A stretch of DNA of 64,000 bases from positions 248,001 through 312,000 of the forward strand of contig NZ_JAERQD010000001.1 of assembly GCF_016735695.1 (NCBI RefSeq), written 5' to 3'. Under the pieces are notes generated by a model. That model saw only the letters and a program-made list of their open reading frames with translations. It did no database searches and was not told the origin of the DNA. This document shows positions 16,319-26,101 of the stretch, one piece after another. Each line of letters starts with the position of its first letter. The stretch's first letter is position 1. The position numbers were made by a program, and so were the translations under genes. The stretch comes from Microvirga zambiensis WSM3693. Its GTDB lineage: Bacteria > Pseudomonadota > Alphaproteobacteria > Rhizobiales > Beijerinckiaceae.

Positions 16319-17260
16319 CGTCGGAAGGCAGGCCTCGCAGATCGCATCGATGTGCCGGTGGTCCGTGCCGCAGCAACCGCCGAGCACGGAAAGCTGTTTC
16401 ATCTGCTGACGCAGGCTCCTGTAGCGCTGGGCAAGATCGGCCGGATCGCCGGGATCGAGCTCGGTCGATTCATCGAGCTCCGCATGGCTCTTCGCAGAAG
16501 CGTTGGCGCGCAGGCCGCGGATGCGCCGCGTCCATTCCTCTTTCGCCGAAAGAATACCGTCGAAATGCGTCGGATGGGCGCAGTTGATCATGTAGTACAC
16601 CGGGATGTGGCCTGTTTCCTGATCGGTGCGTTCAATGGCGGATTGGAGCGTTTCGCCGGAAGCGAGCTTTCCGTCAGTCTCGACGGTGAAGGAGATCACC
16701 ACCGGCATGCCGAGTGCCTCGGCCGCACGAGCGATGCCAATGGCCTCCTCCGCGTAGTTCATGGTGACGGCGCTCACCATATCGGCATCCGCCTCACGGA
16801 AGGCTTCGATCTGCGGCGCGTGATACGCTTGCGCCTCTTCCGACGACATCTGCGCATCGGCGCGGTAGCCGTCTCCGCGTGGTCCGATCGCACCATTGAT
16901 CAGGATGCGCTCGCTCTGGTCGGCAAGCCTTTCGCGGAGCGAGGCCGCCCAGCGCACGGCATCCTGATTCACATCCGCCAGCGCCTCGGGCGTAACGTTC
17001 AGCTTCGCGGCCCAATCGGGATTGGCGCGCCACGTGGGCGTATCGAGGATGAAGCCGACATCGCGCTCGATGGCTGTGCGGATATAGGGCCTGAAGTAGT
17101 TTTCGAGCCGTATGCGCCCCTCCTCGCTTTGCAGCAGAGGAAAGGCGGCGAAGCATGGCAGATCGACGCCATCGAGGAAGACGAGCGTGGTCTCGAGGCC
17201 GCCATCGGTGAGAAAGATCGCATCGCGGGATGGTGGAAAGGCAAATCGATTGCCGGACAT
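16301..17260 (-). CDS. Homocysteine S-methyltransferase family protein
   Basis: 319 residues, TIM-barrel of the homocysteine/selenocysteine methyltransferase family. It starts ILTDGGLETTLVF-like and contains the zinc ligands in INCAHPTHF and GGCCGTDHRHI. It would transfer a methyl group (from S-methylmethionine, betaine or a similar donor) to homocysteine to make methionine. The donor is not predictable. ATG at 17260 is behind GGGAGGCGCTCTC; the in-frame upstream extension falls into repeat D and is not credible. Confidence 0.85.
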   Translation of the reverse strand: MSGNRFAFPPSRDAIFLTDGGLETTLVFLDGVDLPCFAAFPLLQSEEGRIRLENYFRPYIRTAIERDVGFILDTPTWRANPDWAAKLNVTPEALADVNQDAVRWAASLRERLADQSERILINGAIGPRGDGYRADAQMSSEEAQAYHAPQIEAFREADADMVSAVTMNYAEEAIGIARAAEALGMPVVISFTVETDGKLASGETLQSAIERTDQETGHIPVYYMINCAHPTHFDGILSAKEEWTRRIRGLRANASAKSHAELDESTELDPGDPADLAQRYRSLRQQMKQLSVLGGCCGTDHRHIDAICEACLPTSGWAA

Positions 17261-17426
17261 GAGAGCGCCTCCCGCATCGTGCGGAGCCTCGCCCCCTGAG
17301 GTCCTTCTACGCCATTTCGGCACCGGTGACCGTGTCCCGGCACACATCGGGAACAGATGAATCCATCGGCGGGAGGTGAGCGCTGCGCTGACTGTGTTCA
17401 ACGCAGAGGCTGCCGCAGGCGCCACC

Positions 17427-17556
17427 GCTCCCCGGTGGGGAGAGGTCGAGCGAAAGCGAGGGTGAGGGGGTACCGCCCTTTCCGGATAAACCTGTAACCC
17501 CTCACCCGCGCCTCCGGCGCGACCTCTCCCTCACCTCTACCTCAAGGAGACGTGAA
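17427..17556. repeat. Intergenic repeat family D copy 2
   Basis: CTCCCCGGTGGGGAGAGGTC, GAGCGAAAGCGAGGGTGAGG, then CCTCACCC and GACCTCTCCCTC; diverged from 14004-14124 at the right end. Confidence 0.7.
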
Positions 17557-17570
17557 CCCTCGCCACACCT

Positions 17571-18830
17571 TCACAGGCTATCACTCACATGAACGAGCAC
17601 GTGCCGCTTCTTGCCCGCCGTCAGCTTCAAGGATCCGTCGGCGAGATCCGCGATTCCGACCTGCACGTCTGCGTCCTGCACGAGCGATCCGTTGAGCCTC
17701 GCCCCGTTGTTGAGAACGAGACGGCGCGCTTCGCTCTTCGACGACGAAAGGCCTGCGCGAACGAGAAGCTGCGCGACCGTGACGCCGGTCGCGAGCTCGG
17801 CCTGGGACAGCGCGACGCTGGGAAGGCCAGAGGCATTCTCGCCATCCTCGAAGGCGCGCCGCGCGGTATCGGCGGCATCACGCGCGGCCTCCTCGCCATG
17901 GGCAAGCCTCGTCGCCTCCGTCGCGAGAACGCGCTTCGCCTCGTTGATCTCCGCCCCTTTCAACTCTCCGAGGCGATGCACCTCGTCGAGCGGCAGCTCG
18001 GTGAAGAGGCGCAGGAAGCGTGCCACGTCATCGTCCTCGGTGTTGCGCCAGAACTGCCAGAACTCGTAGGGGCTGAGCTTCTCCGCATTGAGCCACACCG
18101 CACCGCTCGCCGTCTTGCCCATCTTAGCTCCAGCGGTGGTGGTCAGCAGCGGCGTCGTCAGCCCGAAGAGCTGGCGCTGATCGATGCGGCGCGCAAGCTC
18201 GATGCCGTTGACGATGTTGCCCCACTGGTCCGAGCCGCCCATCTGCAGCACGCAGGAATGGTGGCGCGACAGTTCCAGGAAGTCGAAGGCTTGGAGCACC
18301 ATGTAGTTGAACTCGAGCAGGGTGAGCGGCTGCTCGCGTTCGAGCCGCTGGCGCACGCTGTCGAAGCTCAGCATCCGGTTGATGGTGAAATGGGTGCCGA
18401 AATCGCGCAGGAAAGGGAGGTAGCGCAGGGGATCGAGCCAGACGGCGTTGTCCACCATCACCGCATCTGTCGGCCCGTCGCCGAAGGTGAGGTAGCGGGA
18501 GAAGACCTGCTTCAGGCCTTCGGCATTCCTGGCGATCTGCTCGTCGTCGAGCAGCGGCCTGCTCGCATCGCGAAAACTCGGATCGCCGATCTGCGTGGTG
18601 CCGCCGCCGATGAGCACGACCGGCTTGTGGCCGCATTTTTGGAGCCAGCGCAGGGTCATGATCTGAACGAGGCTGCCCACATGCAGGCTGTCCGCGGTCG
18701 CATCGAAGCCGATGTAAGCGGCCACAGGCCCGGCCGAGAGCTGCTCGTCGAGCGCCTCGAGATCGGTGCATTGATGAATGAAGCCGCGTTCGATAAGCGT
18801 CTTCAGGAAGTCTGATTTCGGAATAGTCAT
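17571..18830 (-). CDS. tyrS: Tyrosyl-tRNA synthetase
   Basis: 419 residues, class I synthetase. The HIGH equivalent is HVGS (in [11 protein letters not shown]), the KMSKS equivalent is KMGKT, and the tyrosine-binding segments [12 protein letters not shown] and [14 protein letters not shown] are present. The C-terminal ~65 residues form an S4 RNA-binding domain ([20 protein letters not shown]). Charges tRNA-Tyr in the cytoplasm. ATG at 18830 has AGGAGACATGAG upstream. Confidence 0.96.
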   Translation of the reverse strand: MTIPKSDFLKTLIERGFIHQCTDLEALDEQLSAGPVAAYIGFDATADSLHVGSLVQIMTLRWLQKCGHKPVVLIGGGTTQIGDPSFRDASRPLLDDEQIARNAEGLKQVFSRYLTFGDGPTDAVMVDNAVWLDPLRYLPFLRDFGTHFTINRMLSFDSVRQRLEREQPLTLLEFNYMVLQAFDFLELSRHHSCVLQMGGSDQWGNIVNGIELARRIDQRQLFGLTTPLLTTTAGAKMGKTASGAVWLNAEKLSPYEFWQFWRNTEDDDVARFLRLFTELPLDEVHRLGELKGAEINEAKRVLATEATRLAHGEEAARDAADTARRAFEDGENASGLPSVALSQAELATGVTVAQLLVRAGLSSSKSEARRLVLNNGARLNGSLVQDADVQVGIADLADGSLKLTAGKKRHVLVHVSDSL

Positions 18831-19053
18831 CTCATGTCTCCTGGGGATTGGCGGGAGCCGCTGCCCGGAGACCTGATCACCACATGAAGATGCCGCCGGA
18901 GAGCGGCGGCATCGAACGTCTGGTCGCAACCGAACGGAGCCGCCCTATGGGGACGGCGTAAAATAGTTCGTGAAAGTGGTGCGGCCGGTGATCATGGGGC
19001 GCAAAATACGGAGGCGGGGCGGAAACGTCAACAGGGTTCTGTCATCACCTCGC

Positions 19054-19141
19054 GTCATAGCCGCACTCGTTGCGGCCACCCACGCCTTTGAACTACTCCG
19101 CTGCAGAAGACGTGGATACCCGGGACAAGCCCGGGCATGAC
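19054..19141. repeat. Family C repeat copy 4
   Basis: GTCATAGCCGCAC left end, CCGGGACAAGCCCGGGCATGAC-type right end. One of two adjacent copies filling the 18831-19292 interval between tyrS and purC, which holds no gene. Confidence 0.8.
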
Positions 19142-19163
19142 GTGTGGGTGGGATGACACCGCC

Positions 19164-19251
19164 GTCATGGCCGCACCTGTTGCGGCCACCCACGTCTTGG
19201 GAACCGCAACGTTGCAAAGACGTGGGTCCCCGGGACAAGCCCGGGGATGAC
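19164..19251. repeat. Family C repeat copy 5
   Basis: GTCATGGCCGCACCTGTTGC left end, GGGACAAGCCCGGGGATGAC right end, 22 bp from copy 4. Confidence 0.8.
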
Positions 19252-19292
19252 GGTGGAGGGTGGGATGCCTGAAAAACCAAACCGAGCGCTGC

Positions 19293-20267
19293 CTAGAAAT
19301 ACCTCTTCAAATTCCCCCGCACCCGCTCCAGCACCGGCACATTCGGATCCGGAAATGCGAAGCTCTGGCCGGTGATGCGCTCGAAGGCGTCGATATAGAC
19401 CCGCGAGGTTTCCAGCACCACATCCTGCGGGATTTCTGGGATCTCGTCCTTGTAGGGATCGCAGCGGGCGACGACCCAGGTGCGGACGAAATCCTTGTCG
19501 AAGCTCTCGGGCCGCTCGCCGGCCTCGAAAAGCTGCTGGTAGCTCTCCGCGAACCAGTAGCGGCTCGAGTCCGGCGTGTGGATCTCGTCGGCGATCATGA
19601 TCGTGCCGCTCTCGTCGATGCCGAATTCGTATTTCGTGTCGACGAGGATGAGGCCGCGCTCGCGGGCCATCTCCCTCCCCTTCGCGAAGAGCGCGAGGGC
19701 ATAGTCGGACACCGTCTTCCACTGCTCCGCACTGAGCAGGCTCTGCTCGACGATCTCGGCGGGCGTCAGCGGCTCGTCATGGCCGCCGTGGAAGGCCTTG
19801 CTCGTCGGCGTGATGATGGTCTCGGGCAGCTTCTCGTTGTCGCGCATGCCGTCGGCGAGGCGGATGCCGTACATCTCGCGCTGGCCCGCCTTGTAGAGGG
19901 AGAGGATCGAGGTGCCGGTGGTGCCGGCGAGGTAATCGCGCACCACGATCTCCACCGGCAGGATGGTGAGCCTGCGGCCGACCAGCACGTTCGGATCTGG
20001 GTATTCGATCACGTGGTTGGGGCAGATATCGGCCGTGGCCTCGAACCAGAATTTTGCCGTCTGCGTGAGCACCTGACCTTTGAGCGGAATGGCCGCAAGG
20101 TTGCGGTCGAAGGCGCTCAGACGATCCGAGGCGATGATGATGCGGCGTCCGTCGGGCAGGTCGTAGTTGTCGCGCACCTTGCCGCGATAATGGTTCGGCA
20201 GCTCCGGGATGGTCGCGTCATCGAGAACGTAACCGGCATAGGCTCCAAGGGCTGCTTTATCGACCAT
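19293..20267 (-). CDS. purC: SAICAR synthetase
   Basis: 324 residues. Phosphoribosylaminoimidazole-succinocarboxamide synthase, purine step joining CAIR and aspartate. Signatures: [57 protein letters not shown] and [12 protein letters not shown]. It is the longer form found in many alphaproteobacteria and yeasts rather than the ~240-residue E. coli type. ATG at 20267 has AGGTGAGC upstream; GTG two codons earlier is possible. Confidence 0.93.
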   Translation of the reverse strand: MVDKAALGAYAGYVLDDATIPELPNHYRGKVRDNYDLPDGRRIIIASDRLSAFDRNLAAIPLKGQVLTQTAKFWFEATADICPNHVIEYPDPNVLVGRRLTILPVEIVVRDYLAGTTGTSILSLYKAGQREMYGIRLADGMRDNEKLPETIITPTSKAFHGGHDEPLTPAEIVEQSLLSAEQWKTVSDYALALFAKGREMARERGLILVDTKYEFGIDESGTIMIADEIHTPDSSRYWFAESYQQLFEAGERPESFDKDFVRTWVVARCDPYKDEIPEIPQDVVLETSRVYIDAFERITGQSFAFPDPNVPVLERVRGNLKRYF

Positions 20268-20406
20268 GCTCACCTGCCAAGGATTTCGGGCGCCGCACGT
20301 CAGGCGGCTGGCGGTGTTCTAGACCGAATTCCGCGGCATGCCAGCCCATTTCGGGAAAAAAGCGGCCCGAGGGCTTCGGCCGGTGAGCGCCGAGTCCCAC
20401 CGCTAC

Positions 20407-20494
20407 GTCATCCGTGGGCTTGTCCCGGGGACCCACGTCTATCCACGATTGCGGATCCCAAGACGTGGGTGGCCGGGACAAGCCCGGCCATGAC
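20407..20494. repeat. Family C repeat copy 6
   Basis: GTCATCCGTGGGCTTGTCCC left end, GGGACAAGCCCGGCCATGAC right end, with an AAGACGTGGGTGGCC core. Confidence 0.8.
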
Positions 20495-20515
20495 GAGAAT
20501 GGAGAGCGGCGCCCC

Positions 20516-21613
20516 CTACTGCGTTGCCTTGGCGTCCCGGCGGTAGGTGGCATTGAGGCCCGACAGGGTGACGGTGGTCTCGTAGCCCTGGGCGTCGATG
20601 ATGGTCCATTGCTTGAGCGCATTGGCCCGGCTGTCGAAGCGCAGGGTGATCTTGGAGGTGCCGCCGAGCGTCGCGCTGTCGTCGAAGCGGACGGTGACGA
20701 TCCCGTCGCGGCCCACCTGGACGTCGCGCACCTTGGTGTCGCGCGACAGGTCGATATTGTCCTGCACCAGGAATTTCAGCGGTGTCTGGCCGACCGGGTA
20801 GACATCGTTGGTGCCGAGCTTCTTGTCGCGGATCGCCACGTTGCGCCCGTCGGAGATCACTTCAAGCGTGCTCGGCGGGGCATAGGCGAAATGGAACTGG
20901 CCCGGTCGGCGCATGGAGAGCGTGCCCTCCGCCTGCTGGCCGTTCGGATTCTTCTGCACGAAATAGGCCGACATCACGTCGAGGCTGTTGAAATAGGCAT
21001 TGACGCGGTCGAGCGCCTCCTCGGGCGATTTCGGCCCGGGCGGCGAGGTCGGCGTCGGGGGGGAAGCGGGGGCAGCGACGGCGGTCGGTGCCGGAACCGG
21101 AGCGGCGGGAGTCGCCCGTGCGGGCTTCGGCGGCTCGGCTACCTTGGCCGGGGGCGGAGCGACGGGCTTTTGCTGCTCAGCCGTCTCGGCCGGCGGCGGG
21201 GTCGCAGGTTTCTGGGGCTCGGGCGCGGCCGGCTTCACCTCGACCTTCTGAGCCGGGGCGGGAGTCTGAGGCTCGGGCTTCGCGGCGGTCTGGGGTGTCG
21301 ATTGGGGCTGCGGTTGCGGCTTGGGTTGCGCCGCCCGCTGCTGGGGTGGAGTCTGCGGCTTCTGCGCGGCCGCAGCCGGTGCAGCCGGTTTCGGGGCTGC
21401 TGCCGGGCGAGCCTGAGGAGCCGGCGCGGCGGGCGCGGCGGGCTGTGCCGGTGGTGTCGCTTGGGGAGCGGCAGCAGGGGCCGCAGGCTTCTTGAAGATG
21501 CCGTCGAGGAACCGCGTCAGCGGGTCGGATTGCTGCTGCTGGGCGGCAACGGGAGAAATGCACGCAAGGGCGGCAGCCAGACCGAGAATGCAACGCGAAG
21601 ACGAATTGAGCAT
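20516..21613 (-). CDS. LolA-like outer-membrane lipoprotein carrier with a long Pro/Ala linker
   Basis: 365 residues: signal peptide (1-24), then ~155 residues extremely rich in Pro, Ala, Gln and Lys, then a LolA domain (~200-365; AYFNSLDVMSAYFVQKNPNG, GTLSMRRPGQFHFAYAPP, DKKLGTNDVYPVGQTPLKFL). LolA carries lipoproteins through the periplasm to LolB. The disordered insertion is not part of the usual ~200-residue LolA and might span peptidoglycan or tether the domain. I used ATG at 21613; 21640 is an in-frame alternative. Confidence 0.82.
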   Translation of the reverse strand: MLNSSSRCILGLAAALACISPVAAQQQQSDPLTRFLDGIFKKPAAPAAAPQATPPAQPAAPAAPAPQARPAAAPKPAAPAAAAQKPQTPPQQRAAQPKPQPQPQSTPQTAAKPEPQTPAPAQKVEVKPAAPEPQKPATPPPAETAEQQKPVAPPPAKVAEPPKPARATPAAPVPAPTAVAAPASPPTPTSPPGPKSPEEALDRVNAYFNSLDVMSAYFVQKNPNGQQAEGTLSMRRPGQFHFAYAPPSTLEVISDGRNVAIRDKKLGTNDVYPVGQTPLKFLVQDNIDLSRDTKVRDVQVGRDGIVTVRFDDSATLGGTSKITLRFDSRANALKQWTIIDAQGYETTVTLSGLNATYRRDAKATQ

Positions 21614-21723
21614 GACGCCAGAACTAACCTGAAAAATCATCCATGCCGGTGCGCAAAAGCACGGCCCTGCAAGGCTTTATGGCCGGGATAAGCGGCTGAA
21701 TGAAGGCGGCGCCGGACCATGGA

Positions 21724-22272
21724 TCAGGCCGCATCCGCCATCTCGTCCTCATCCTCCACCGGCGGCCGGGCCGGCGCGGGTCGCGGACGGGGCGCCGCAC
21801 GGGGACGGCTCGGCTGCTTCCGCTTGCCCTTCGCGGGCTTGGCCTTTCCGGTGCCGAGTCCACGCCACCAGGCCTGCCAGCTCCAGGCGCCGGGGCCGGT
21901 GATGGCATAGAAGAGGAGCCCCGCGAGAACGCCGAGATGGGACAGGAAGAGCGCCTGCTCGGCCTGCCGGTTCAGCCCGCCATAATCCCAGAAGCGATGC
22001 AGGGTGCCCGTCGTGATCACCAGCGCCCCGATGAGAACGGAGGCGCTCAGCCGCGGCGCGAGGCCGAAGATCAGGGCCAGGGGACCGAAGATTTCGGCCA
22101 GCACGATCAGGGTTGCCACCACGTCGCCATAGGGAATGCCCTTCATGGTCAGCGTGGCGGCGAAGCCGGAAATGTTCGTGACCCGCCCGATCGCCGCCGG
22201 CAGGAAGCAGCCCGCGAGCAGCAGCCGGTTCAAGAGCAGAATTCCGTTGATGCCTGCCCTGCCCTCAAACAT
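21724..22272 (-). CDS. DoxX-family membrane protein
   Basis: 182 residues, four membrane helices (ILLLNRLLLAGCFLPAAIG; VVATLIVLAEIFGPLALIFG; LSASVLIGALVITTG; AGLLFYAITGPG) and a Lys/Arg/Pro-rich cytoplasmic tail ending in acidic residues. DoxX proteins are inner-membrane components linked to redox or sulfur chemistry, mostly unassigned. ATG at 22272 follows GGTGGAGG; the 20 upstream in-frame residues are unlikely. Confidence 0.78.
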   Translation of the reverse strand: MFEGRAGINGILLLNRLLLAGCFLPAAIGRVTNISGFAATLTMKGIPYGDVVATLIVLAEIFGPLALIFGLAPRLSASVLIGALVITTGTLHRFWDYGGLNRQAEQALFLSHLGVLAGLLFYAITGPGAWSWQAWWRGLGTGKAKPAKGKRKQPSRPRAAPRPRPAPARPPVEDEDEMADAA

Positions 22273-22385
22273 GCTCGAACCTCCACCTTGCCAATCCCGG
22301 GCGGCCGGAATCGCCGGTCGCACGAGAAGCATTTGAGGCAGAGGTTCTTAACCCGGCCTTACGGTCGCGAGCGGATTCACCGCAA

Positions 22386-23378
22386 TCAGAGCTTGAGATT
22401 CCGCTCCCGGAGCATGGTCTCCCAGCGCAGGGAATGCTCGACGATGGTGGAAAGATCGTCGAGGCGCGGCTCCCAGCCCAGGCGCGTGCGGATCTTGGTC
22501 GAATCCGCCACGATGGTGACCGGATCGCCGGCCCGCCGCGGGCCGATCTTGGCCTCCACCGGCTTGCCCGAGACCTGCCGCACGGTCTCGATCACCTCGG
22601 ACACGGTATAGCCGTGGCCGTAGCCGCAATTCATCACCAGGCTCTCCCCACCCCGGCCGAGATGGTCGAGCGCCTGCACGTGAGCCGCGATCAGGTCGCT
22701 CACATGGATGTAGTCGCGGATGCAGGTGCCGTCCTTCGTCGGATAATCCGTGCCGAAGATCTCCATATGCGAGCGCATACCGAGCGCGGTCTGGATCGCG
22801 ACCTTGATCAGGTGGGTGGCGTTGGCCGTCGACTGCCCGTGGCGCATGGCCGGGTCGCAGCCGGCGACGTTGAAGTAGCGTAGCACCACGTAGCGCATAT
22901 TGTGGGCGGCAGCCACGTCGCGCAGCATCACCTCGGTCAGCTGCTTCGAGCTGCCATAGGGCGAGAGAGGTGCGAGCGGCGTATCCTCGTCGATCGGCTT
23001 GTCGGAGGTGTTGCCGTAGACCGCGGCCGTCGAGGAGAAGACGAACTTGTCGATTCCGGCAGCAACCGCAGCCGCCATGAGCGAGCGGCTCTTCACCGTG
23101 TTGTTGAGATAATAGCCGAGCGGATCGGAAACCGATTCCGGCACGACCAGCTTGGCGGCGAAATGGGCGATGGCGTCGATGCGGTGGGTCTGCAGGGTGC
23201 GCAGCACCAGCTCGTAGTCGCCGACATCGCCGACGACGAGCGGGACGCCCTCCGGCACCGACCACCGGAAGCCGGTCGAAAGGTTGTCGAAAACGACAGG
23301 GCGATGGCCCGCATCGAGCAGGGCCAGAACCATATGGCCCCCGATATATCCCGCACCGCCGGTCACTAAAACGTTCAT
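22386..23378 (-). CDS. galE: UDP-glucose 4-epimerase
   Basis: 330 residues, short-chain dehydrogenase fold. NAD-binding motif TGGAGYIGGHMV, catalytic pair SSTAAVYG and YGSSKQLTE (Tyr-x-x-x-Lys), and substrate loop YFNVAGCDP. Interconverts UDP-glucose and UDP-galactose for polysaccharide synthesis. Single gene; the larger overlapping minus-strand frame through this region is a shadow. Confidence 0.93.
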   Translation of the reverse strand: MNVLVTGGAGYIGGHMVLALLDAGHRPVVFDNLSTGFRWSVPEGVPLVVGDVGDYELVLRTLQTHRIDAIAHFAAKLVVPESVSDPLGYYLNNTVKSRSLMAAAVAAGIDKFVFSSTAAVYGNTSDKPIDEDTPLAPLSPYGSSKQLTEVMLRDVAAAHNMRYVVLRYFNVAGCDPAMRHGQSTANATHLIKVAIQTALGMRSHMEIFGTDYPTKDGTCIRDYIHVSDLIAAHVQALDHLGRGGESLVMNCGYGHGYTVSEVIETVRQVSGKPVEAKIGPRRAGDPVTIVADSTKIRTRLGWEPRLDDLSTIVEHSLRWETMLRERNLKL

Positions 23379-23499
23379 GAAATCCCCTGAAAGGCCTGCA
23401 AAAAACTTCTGTCACCCTGACCGAATTGGCTCTGGATTTCCAGACCAAGATGCCCCCAATACCCGTGAGAGTTGCCTCCGATTTTTGGAAGAGTGCCGG

Positions 23500-23808
23500 A
23501 TGGACGATCGCAAGGAATACTGGTGGGTTAGCTACAATGCCACGGTTCAGCCGGCCGAAGTCGGCTTCGTGGGCGGGATTCCCGTGCGCTTCAGGTTCAT
23601 TGGAATGGAGGGCAGCATCCCGGCCGAGACGGCGGAGCTGATCGAGCGTCTGCCGGCTCCCCCGGCGCCGATCATCCGGCCCCCGACAAGGGACTTTGCG
23701 GGTCCCCAGCCCAGGCGGCGCAGCGGATCCTGGCTGTGGTTCTTCGGCATCATTCTCCTGATCATCGTCGCCCAGTGCTCGGGCGGGCTTTACGACATGA
23801 TCAAGTGA
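23500..23808 (+). CDS. Small C-terminally anchored protein of unknown function
   Basis: 102 residues. A soluble N-terminal part (EYWWVSYNATVQPAEVGFV, with later Pro-rich linker IERLPAPPAPIIRPP) is followed by one membrane helix (WLWFFGIILLIIVAQCSGG). ATG at 23500 is preceded by GGAAGAG. No family recognised. Confidence 0.6.
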   Translation: MDDRKEYWWVSYNATVQPAEVGFVGGIPVRFRFIGMEGSIPAETAELIERLPAPPAPIIRPPTRDFAGPQPRRRSGSWLWFFGIILLIIVAQCSGGLYDMIK

Positions 23809-23860
23809 AGAGTGGTAGTTCCCCGGTGGTCTCCTCGGAGGCCGGCTCACCAATCTCTGT

Positions 23861-23966
23861 CCTCATCCTGAGGAGCCACGAAGTGGCGTCTCGAAGGAGG
23901 ATCCAGAGAGCACTGGAAACGCCCTCGTCCTTCTAGACGGCCTGACGGCCTCCTCAGGATGAGGGC
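23861..23966. repeat. 106-bp intergenic repeat, family E copy 1
   Basis: Ends are mutually inverted (CCTCATCCTGAGGA / TCCTCAGGATGAGG) around GCCACGAAGTGGCGTCTCGA and GACGGCCTGACGGCCTC. A same-length, nearly identical copy lies at 37432-37537. The interval 23809-24065 holds nothing else. Confidence 0.85.
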
Positions 23967-24065
23967 TGGGGGCGGAAGCCCTTTTCGAGCCAGACTTTAA
24001 GGGCATCGATAGCGGCTTGGAGTGACTTCAACTCATTCGAGGTATCTGCACTCTCTCACGCTCCG

Positions 24066-25478
24066 TCACTCGGCGGCCGGCGCGATATCCTGCAGGCCGT
24101 TCGAACGCGTTTGGCCGAGCGACCGGTACGAGGCCGCAGGATGGCTTTTCGCGAGTCGCGCCCGGCCGGAACCGAACAGCTTTTCGCGCAGGGTGCCGTC
24201 TTCGTAGTCGCGCTTGTAGACGCCACGCTCCTGCAGAATCGGCACGACGAGGTCGACGAAATCCTCGAGACCTTCGGGCGTGACGACGCGGCTGAGATTG
24301 AACCCGTCGATATCCGTATCCTCGACCCAGCTCTGCAATTCGTCCGCGATCTCCTCCGCCGAGCCCACGAGAGGCGCGTTGCGGCTGCCGAGGCCCTTGC
24401 GGCCGAAGATCTTGCGCAGGGTCCATGTCTCGCTGCTGTCGATCGTGAAGTCACGCAGCACCGAGTTCATCGCGTCGTTTTCCTCGTAGCGCAGCGGTTC
24501 GTCGGGGTCGTAGCGGGAGAAATCGATGCCGGTCGAACTCGAGAAGTGCGCCAGCGCGCCCTCGATGCTCGCATAGCGGTGATATTCCTCGTATTTCTCC
24601 TCGGCCTCCTTGCGGGTTCGCCCGACGACGGCCGCGCGCCCGAGGAACACCACGATATCGGAAGGATCACGTCCCTGCTCCGCCGCGCGCCGGCGGAGAT
24701 CGGCCACGGTGGCGCGGGTGCTCTCCTTGTTCGGCCCGGCGAGGAAGATGCATTCGGCATGCTTTGCGCCGAAATCCTTGCCGCGGGCGGAGGCGCCGGC
24801 CTGGTAGAGCACCGGCGTACGCTGCGGCGAGGGCTCCGCGAGGTGCAGAGCATCCACGCGATAATGCTTTCCCTCGTGCCGGACCCGATGCACCTTGCTC
24901 GGATCGGCATAGAGGCCGCGCGCGCGGTCGCGCAGAACGGCGTCGTCCTCCCAGCTGCCTTCCCAGAGCTTGTACACGACCTCCATGTATTCTTCCGCCG
25001 CGTCGTAGCGCTCGTCATGCTTGATCTGCTTCGTCAAACCCATCCCGCGCGCCGCGCTGTCGAGATAGCCGGTGACGATGTTCCAGCCGATGCGTCCGCG
25101 GGTGAGATGGTCGAGCGTCGACATGCGGCGGGCGAAGAGATACGGCGGCTCGTAGGTGAGGTTGGAGGTCACGCCGAAGCCGATATGCTTCGTCACCGCC
25201 GCCATCGCCGGGATCAGGAGCAGCGGATCGTTCACCGGCACCTGGACAGCATGGGCGACGGACGGATCGGGGCTGTCCTTGTAGACGTCGTAGACGCCGA
25301 CGATATCGGCGAGGAAGATGCCGTCGAACTTTCCCCGCTCCGCAATGCGCGCCAGATCCTGCCAGTATTCCAGCGTGTTGTAGGCCATCGAGCGGTCGCG
25401 GGGATGCGCCCACATGCCGTGCTGGATATGGCCGACGCAATTCATGTCGAAGGCGTTGAGCCGGATCTGCTTCGTCAT
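24066..25478 (-). CDS. LLM-class flavin-dependent monooxygenase (NtaA/SnaA/DszA type)
   Basis: 470 residues. Luciferase-like TIM barrel of the nitrilotriacetate/dibenzothiophene/dimethyl-sulfide monooxygenase group: RLNAFDMNCVGHIQHGMWAHP, FLADIVGVYD, TSNLTYEPPYLFARR, GRIGWNIVTGYLDSAARG and TPVLYQAGASARGKDFGAKHAECIFL. These use reduced FMN from a separate reductase. A gene for such a reductase lies immediately upstream (38 nt gap), so the two form a two-component oxygenase. Substrate unknown; sulfur- or nitrogen-containing organics are typical. Confidence 0.85.
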   Translation of the reverse strand: MTKQIRLNAFDMNCVGHIQHGMWAHPRDRSMAYNTLEYWQDLARIAERGKFDGIFLADIVGVYDVYKDSPDPSVAHAVQVPVNDPLLLIPAMAAVTKHIGFGVTSNLTYEPPYLFARRMSTLDHLTRGRIGWNIVTGYLDSAARGMGLTKQIKHDERYDAAEEYMEVVYKLWEGSWEDDAVLRDRARGLYADPSKVHRVRHEGKHYRVDALHLAEPSPQRTPVLYQAGASARGKDFGAKHAECIFLAGPNKESTRATVADLRRRAAEQGRDPSDIVVFLGRAAVVGRTRKEAEEKYEEYHRYASIEGALAHFSSSTGIDFSRYDPDEPLRYEENDAMNSVLRDFTIDSSETWTLRKIFGRKGLGSRNAPLVGSAEEIADELQSWVEDTDIDGFNLSRVVTPEGLEDFVDLVVPILQERGVYKRDYEDGTLREKLFGSGRARLAKSHPAASYRSLGQTRSNGLQDIAPAAE

Positions 25479-25516
25479 GATGTCTCTGATCTCTCGATGA
25501 ATGCTGTGTCTGATCT

Positions 25517-26101
25517 TCAGCGGGCCGCGGCGAGGCGGACAGGTGCCGTGCTCGGCGCCCGTTCGGCGCGCTGGCCGAGCACGGACGCAAGCTGTGCTGC
25601 GGCTGCCGAAGCGCGTGCACGGACGGCTGAATCGACCAGCGTGCCGTCGATGAAGTTGCTCTCGCTGGCATAAACCGCGGTTGGAATCGTGAAGGCCTCG
25701 AAGAAGCCGAAGAGCGGGCGCAGATGATGCTCGACGACGAGGGCATGGCGTAAGCCCCCGCCGGTGGCGGTCAGCAGCACCGGCACGTCGCGCAGGGCAT
25801 CGGGGTCGACGAGATCGAAGAGATGCTTGAACAGGCCGGTATAGGAGCCCTTGAAGACGGGCGTTCCGACGATCAGCGCATCGGCGGTCTCGATGTCGCG
25901 CAGAACGCGCGCGGCATCGGGCGTCAGCTGCGTGCGGGAAAAGGCCCCGCCGAGCCCCTGCCCGATCTCCACCAGGTCATGAACGACGAAATCGATGGGC
26001 GTCGCCCGCCCGACCTCCGCTCCGATGGATTCGACCAGGGAGCGGGTCTTGGAGGGACGGCGAAAGCTGCCGGCGATGCCGACGATGCGGGGGTATGTCA
26101 T
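25517..26101 (-). CDS. NAD(P)H-dependent FMN reductase (MsuE/SsuE-like)
   Basis: 194 residues, flavodoxin-like. GIAGSFRRPSKTRSLVESI is the FMN phosphate loop; TPVFKGSYTGLFKHLFDLVD is characteristic of SsuE/MsuE reductases. It would supply FMNH2 to the downstream LLM monooxygenase, its operon partner. ATG at 26101; a GTG four codons earlier is an alternative and neither has a strong ribosome binding site. Confidence 0.82.
   Translation of the reverse strand: MTYPRIVGIAGSFRRPSKTRSLVESIGAEVGRATPIDFVVHDLVEIGQGLGGAFSRTQLTPDAARVLRDIETADALIVGTPVFKGSYTGLFKHLFDLVDPDALRDVPVLLTATGGGLRHALVVEHHLRPLFGFFEAFTIPTAVYASESNFIDGTLVDSAVRARASAAAAQLASVLGQRAERAPSTAPVRLAAAR

Noticed and set aside
22348..23853. A 501-codon minus-strand frame through galE
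   Set aside because: galE in the neighbouring frame has every catalytic motif; the longer frame has none.
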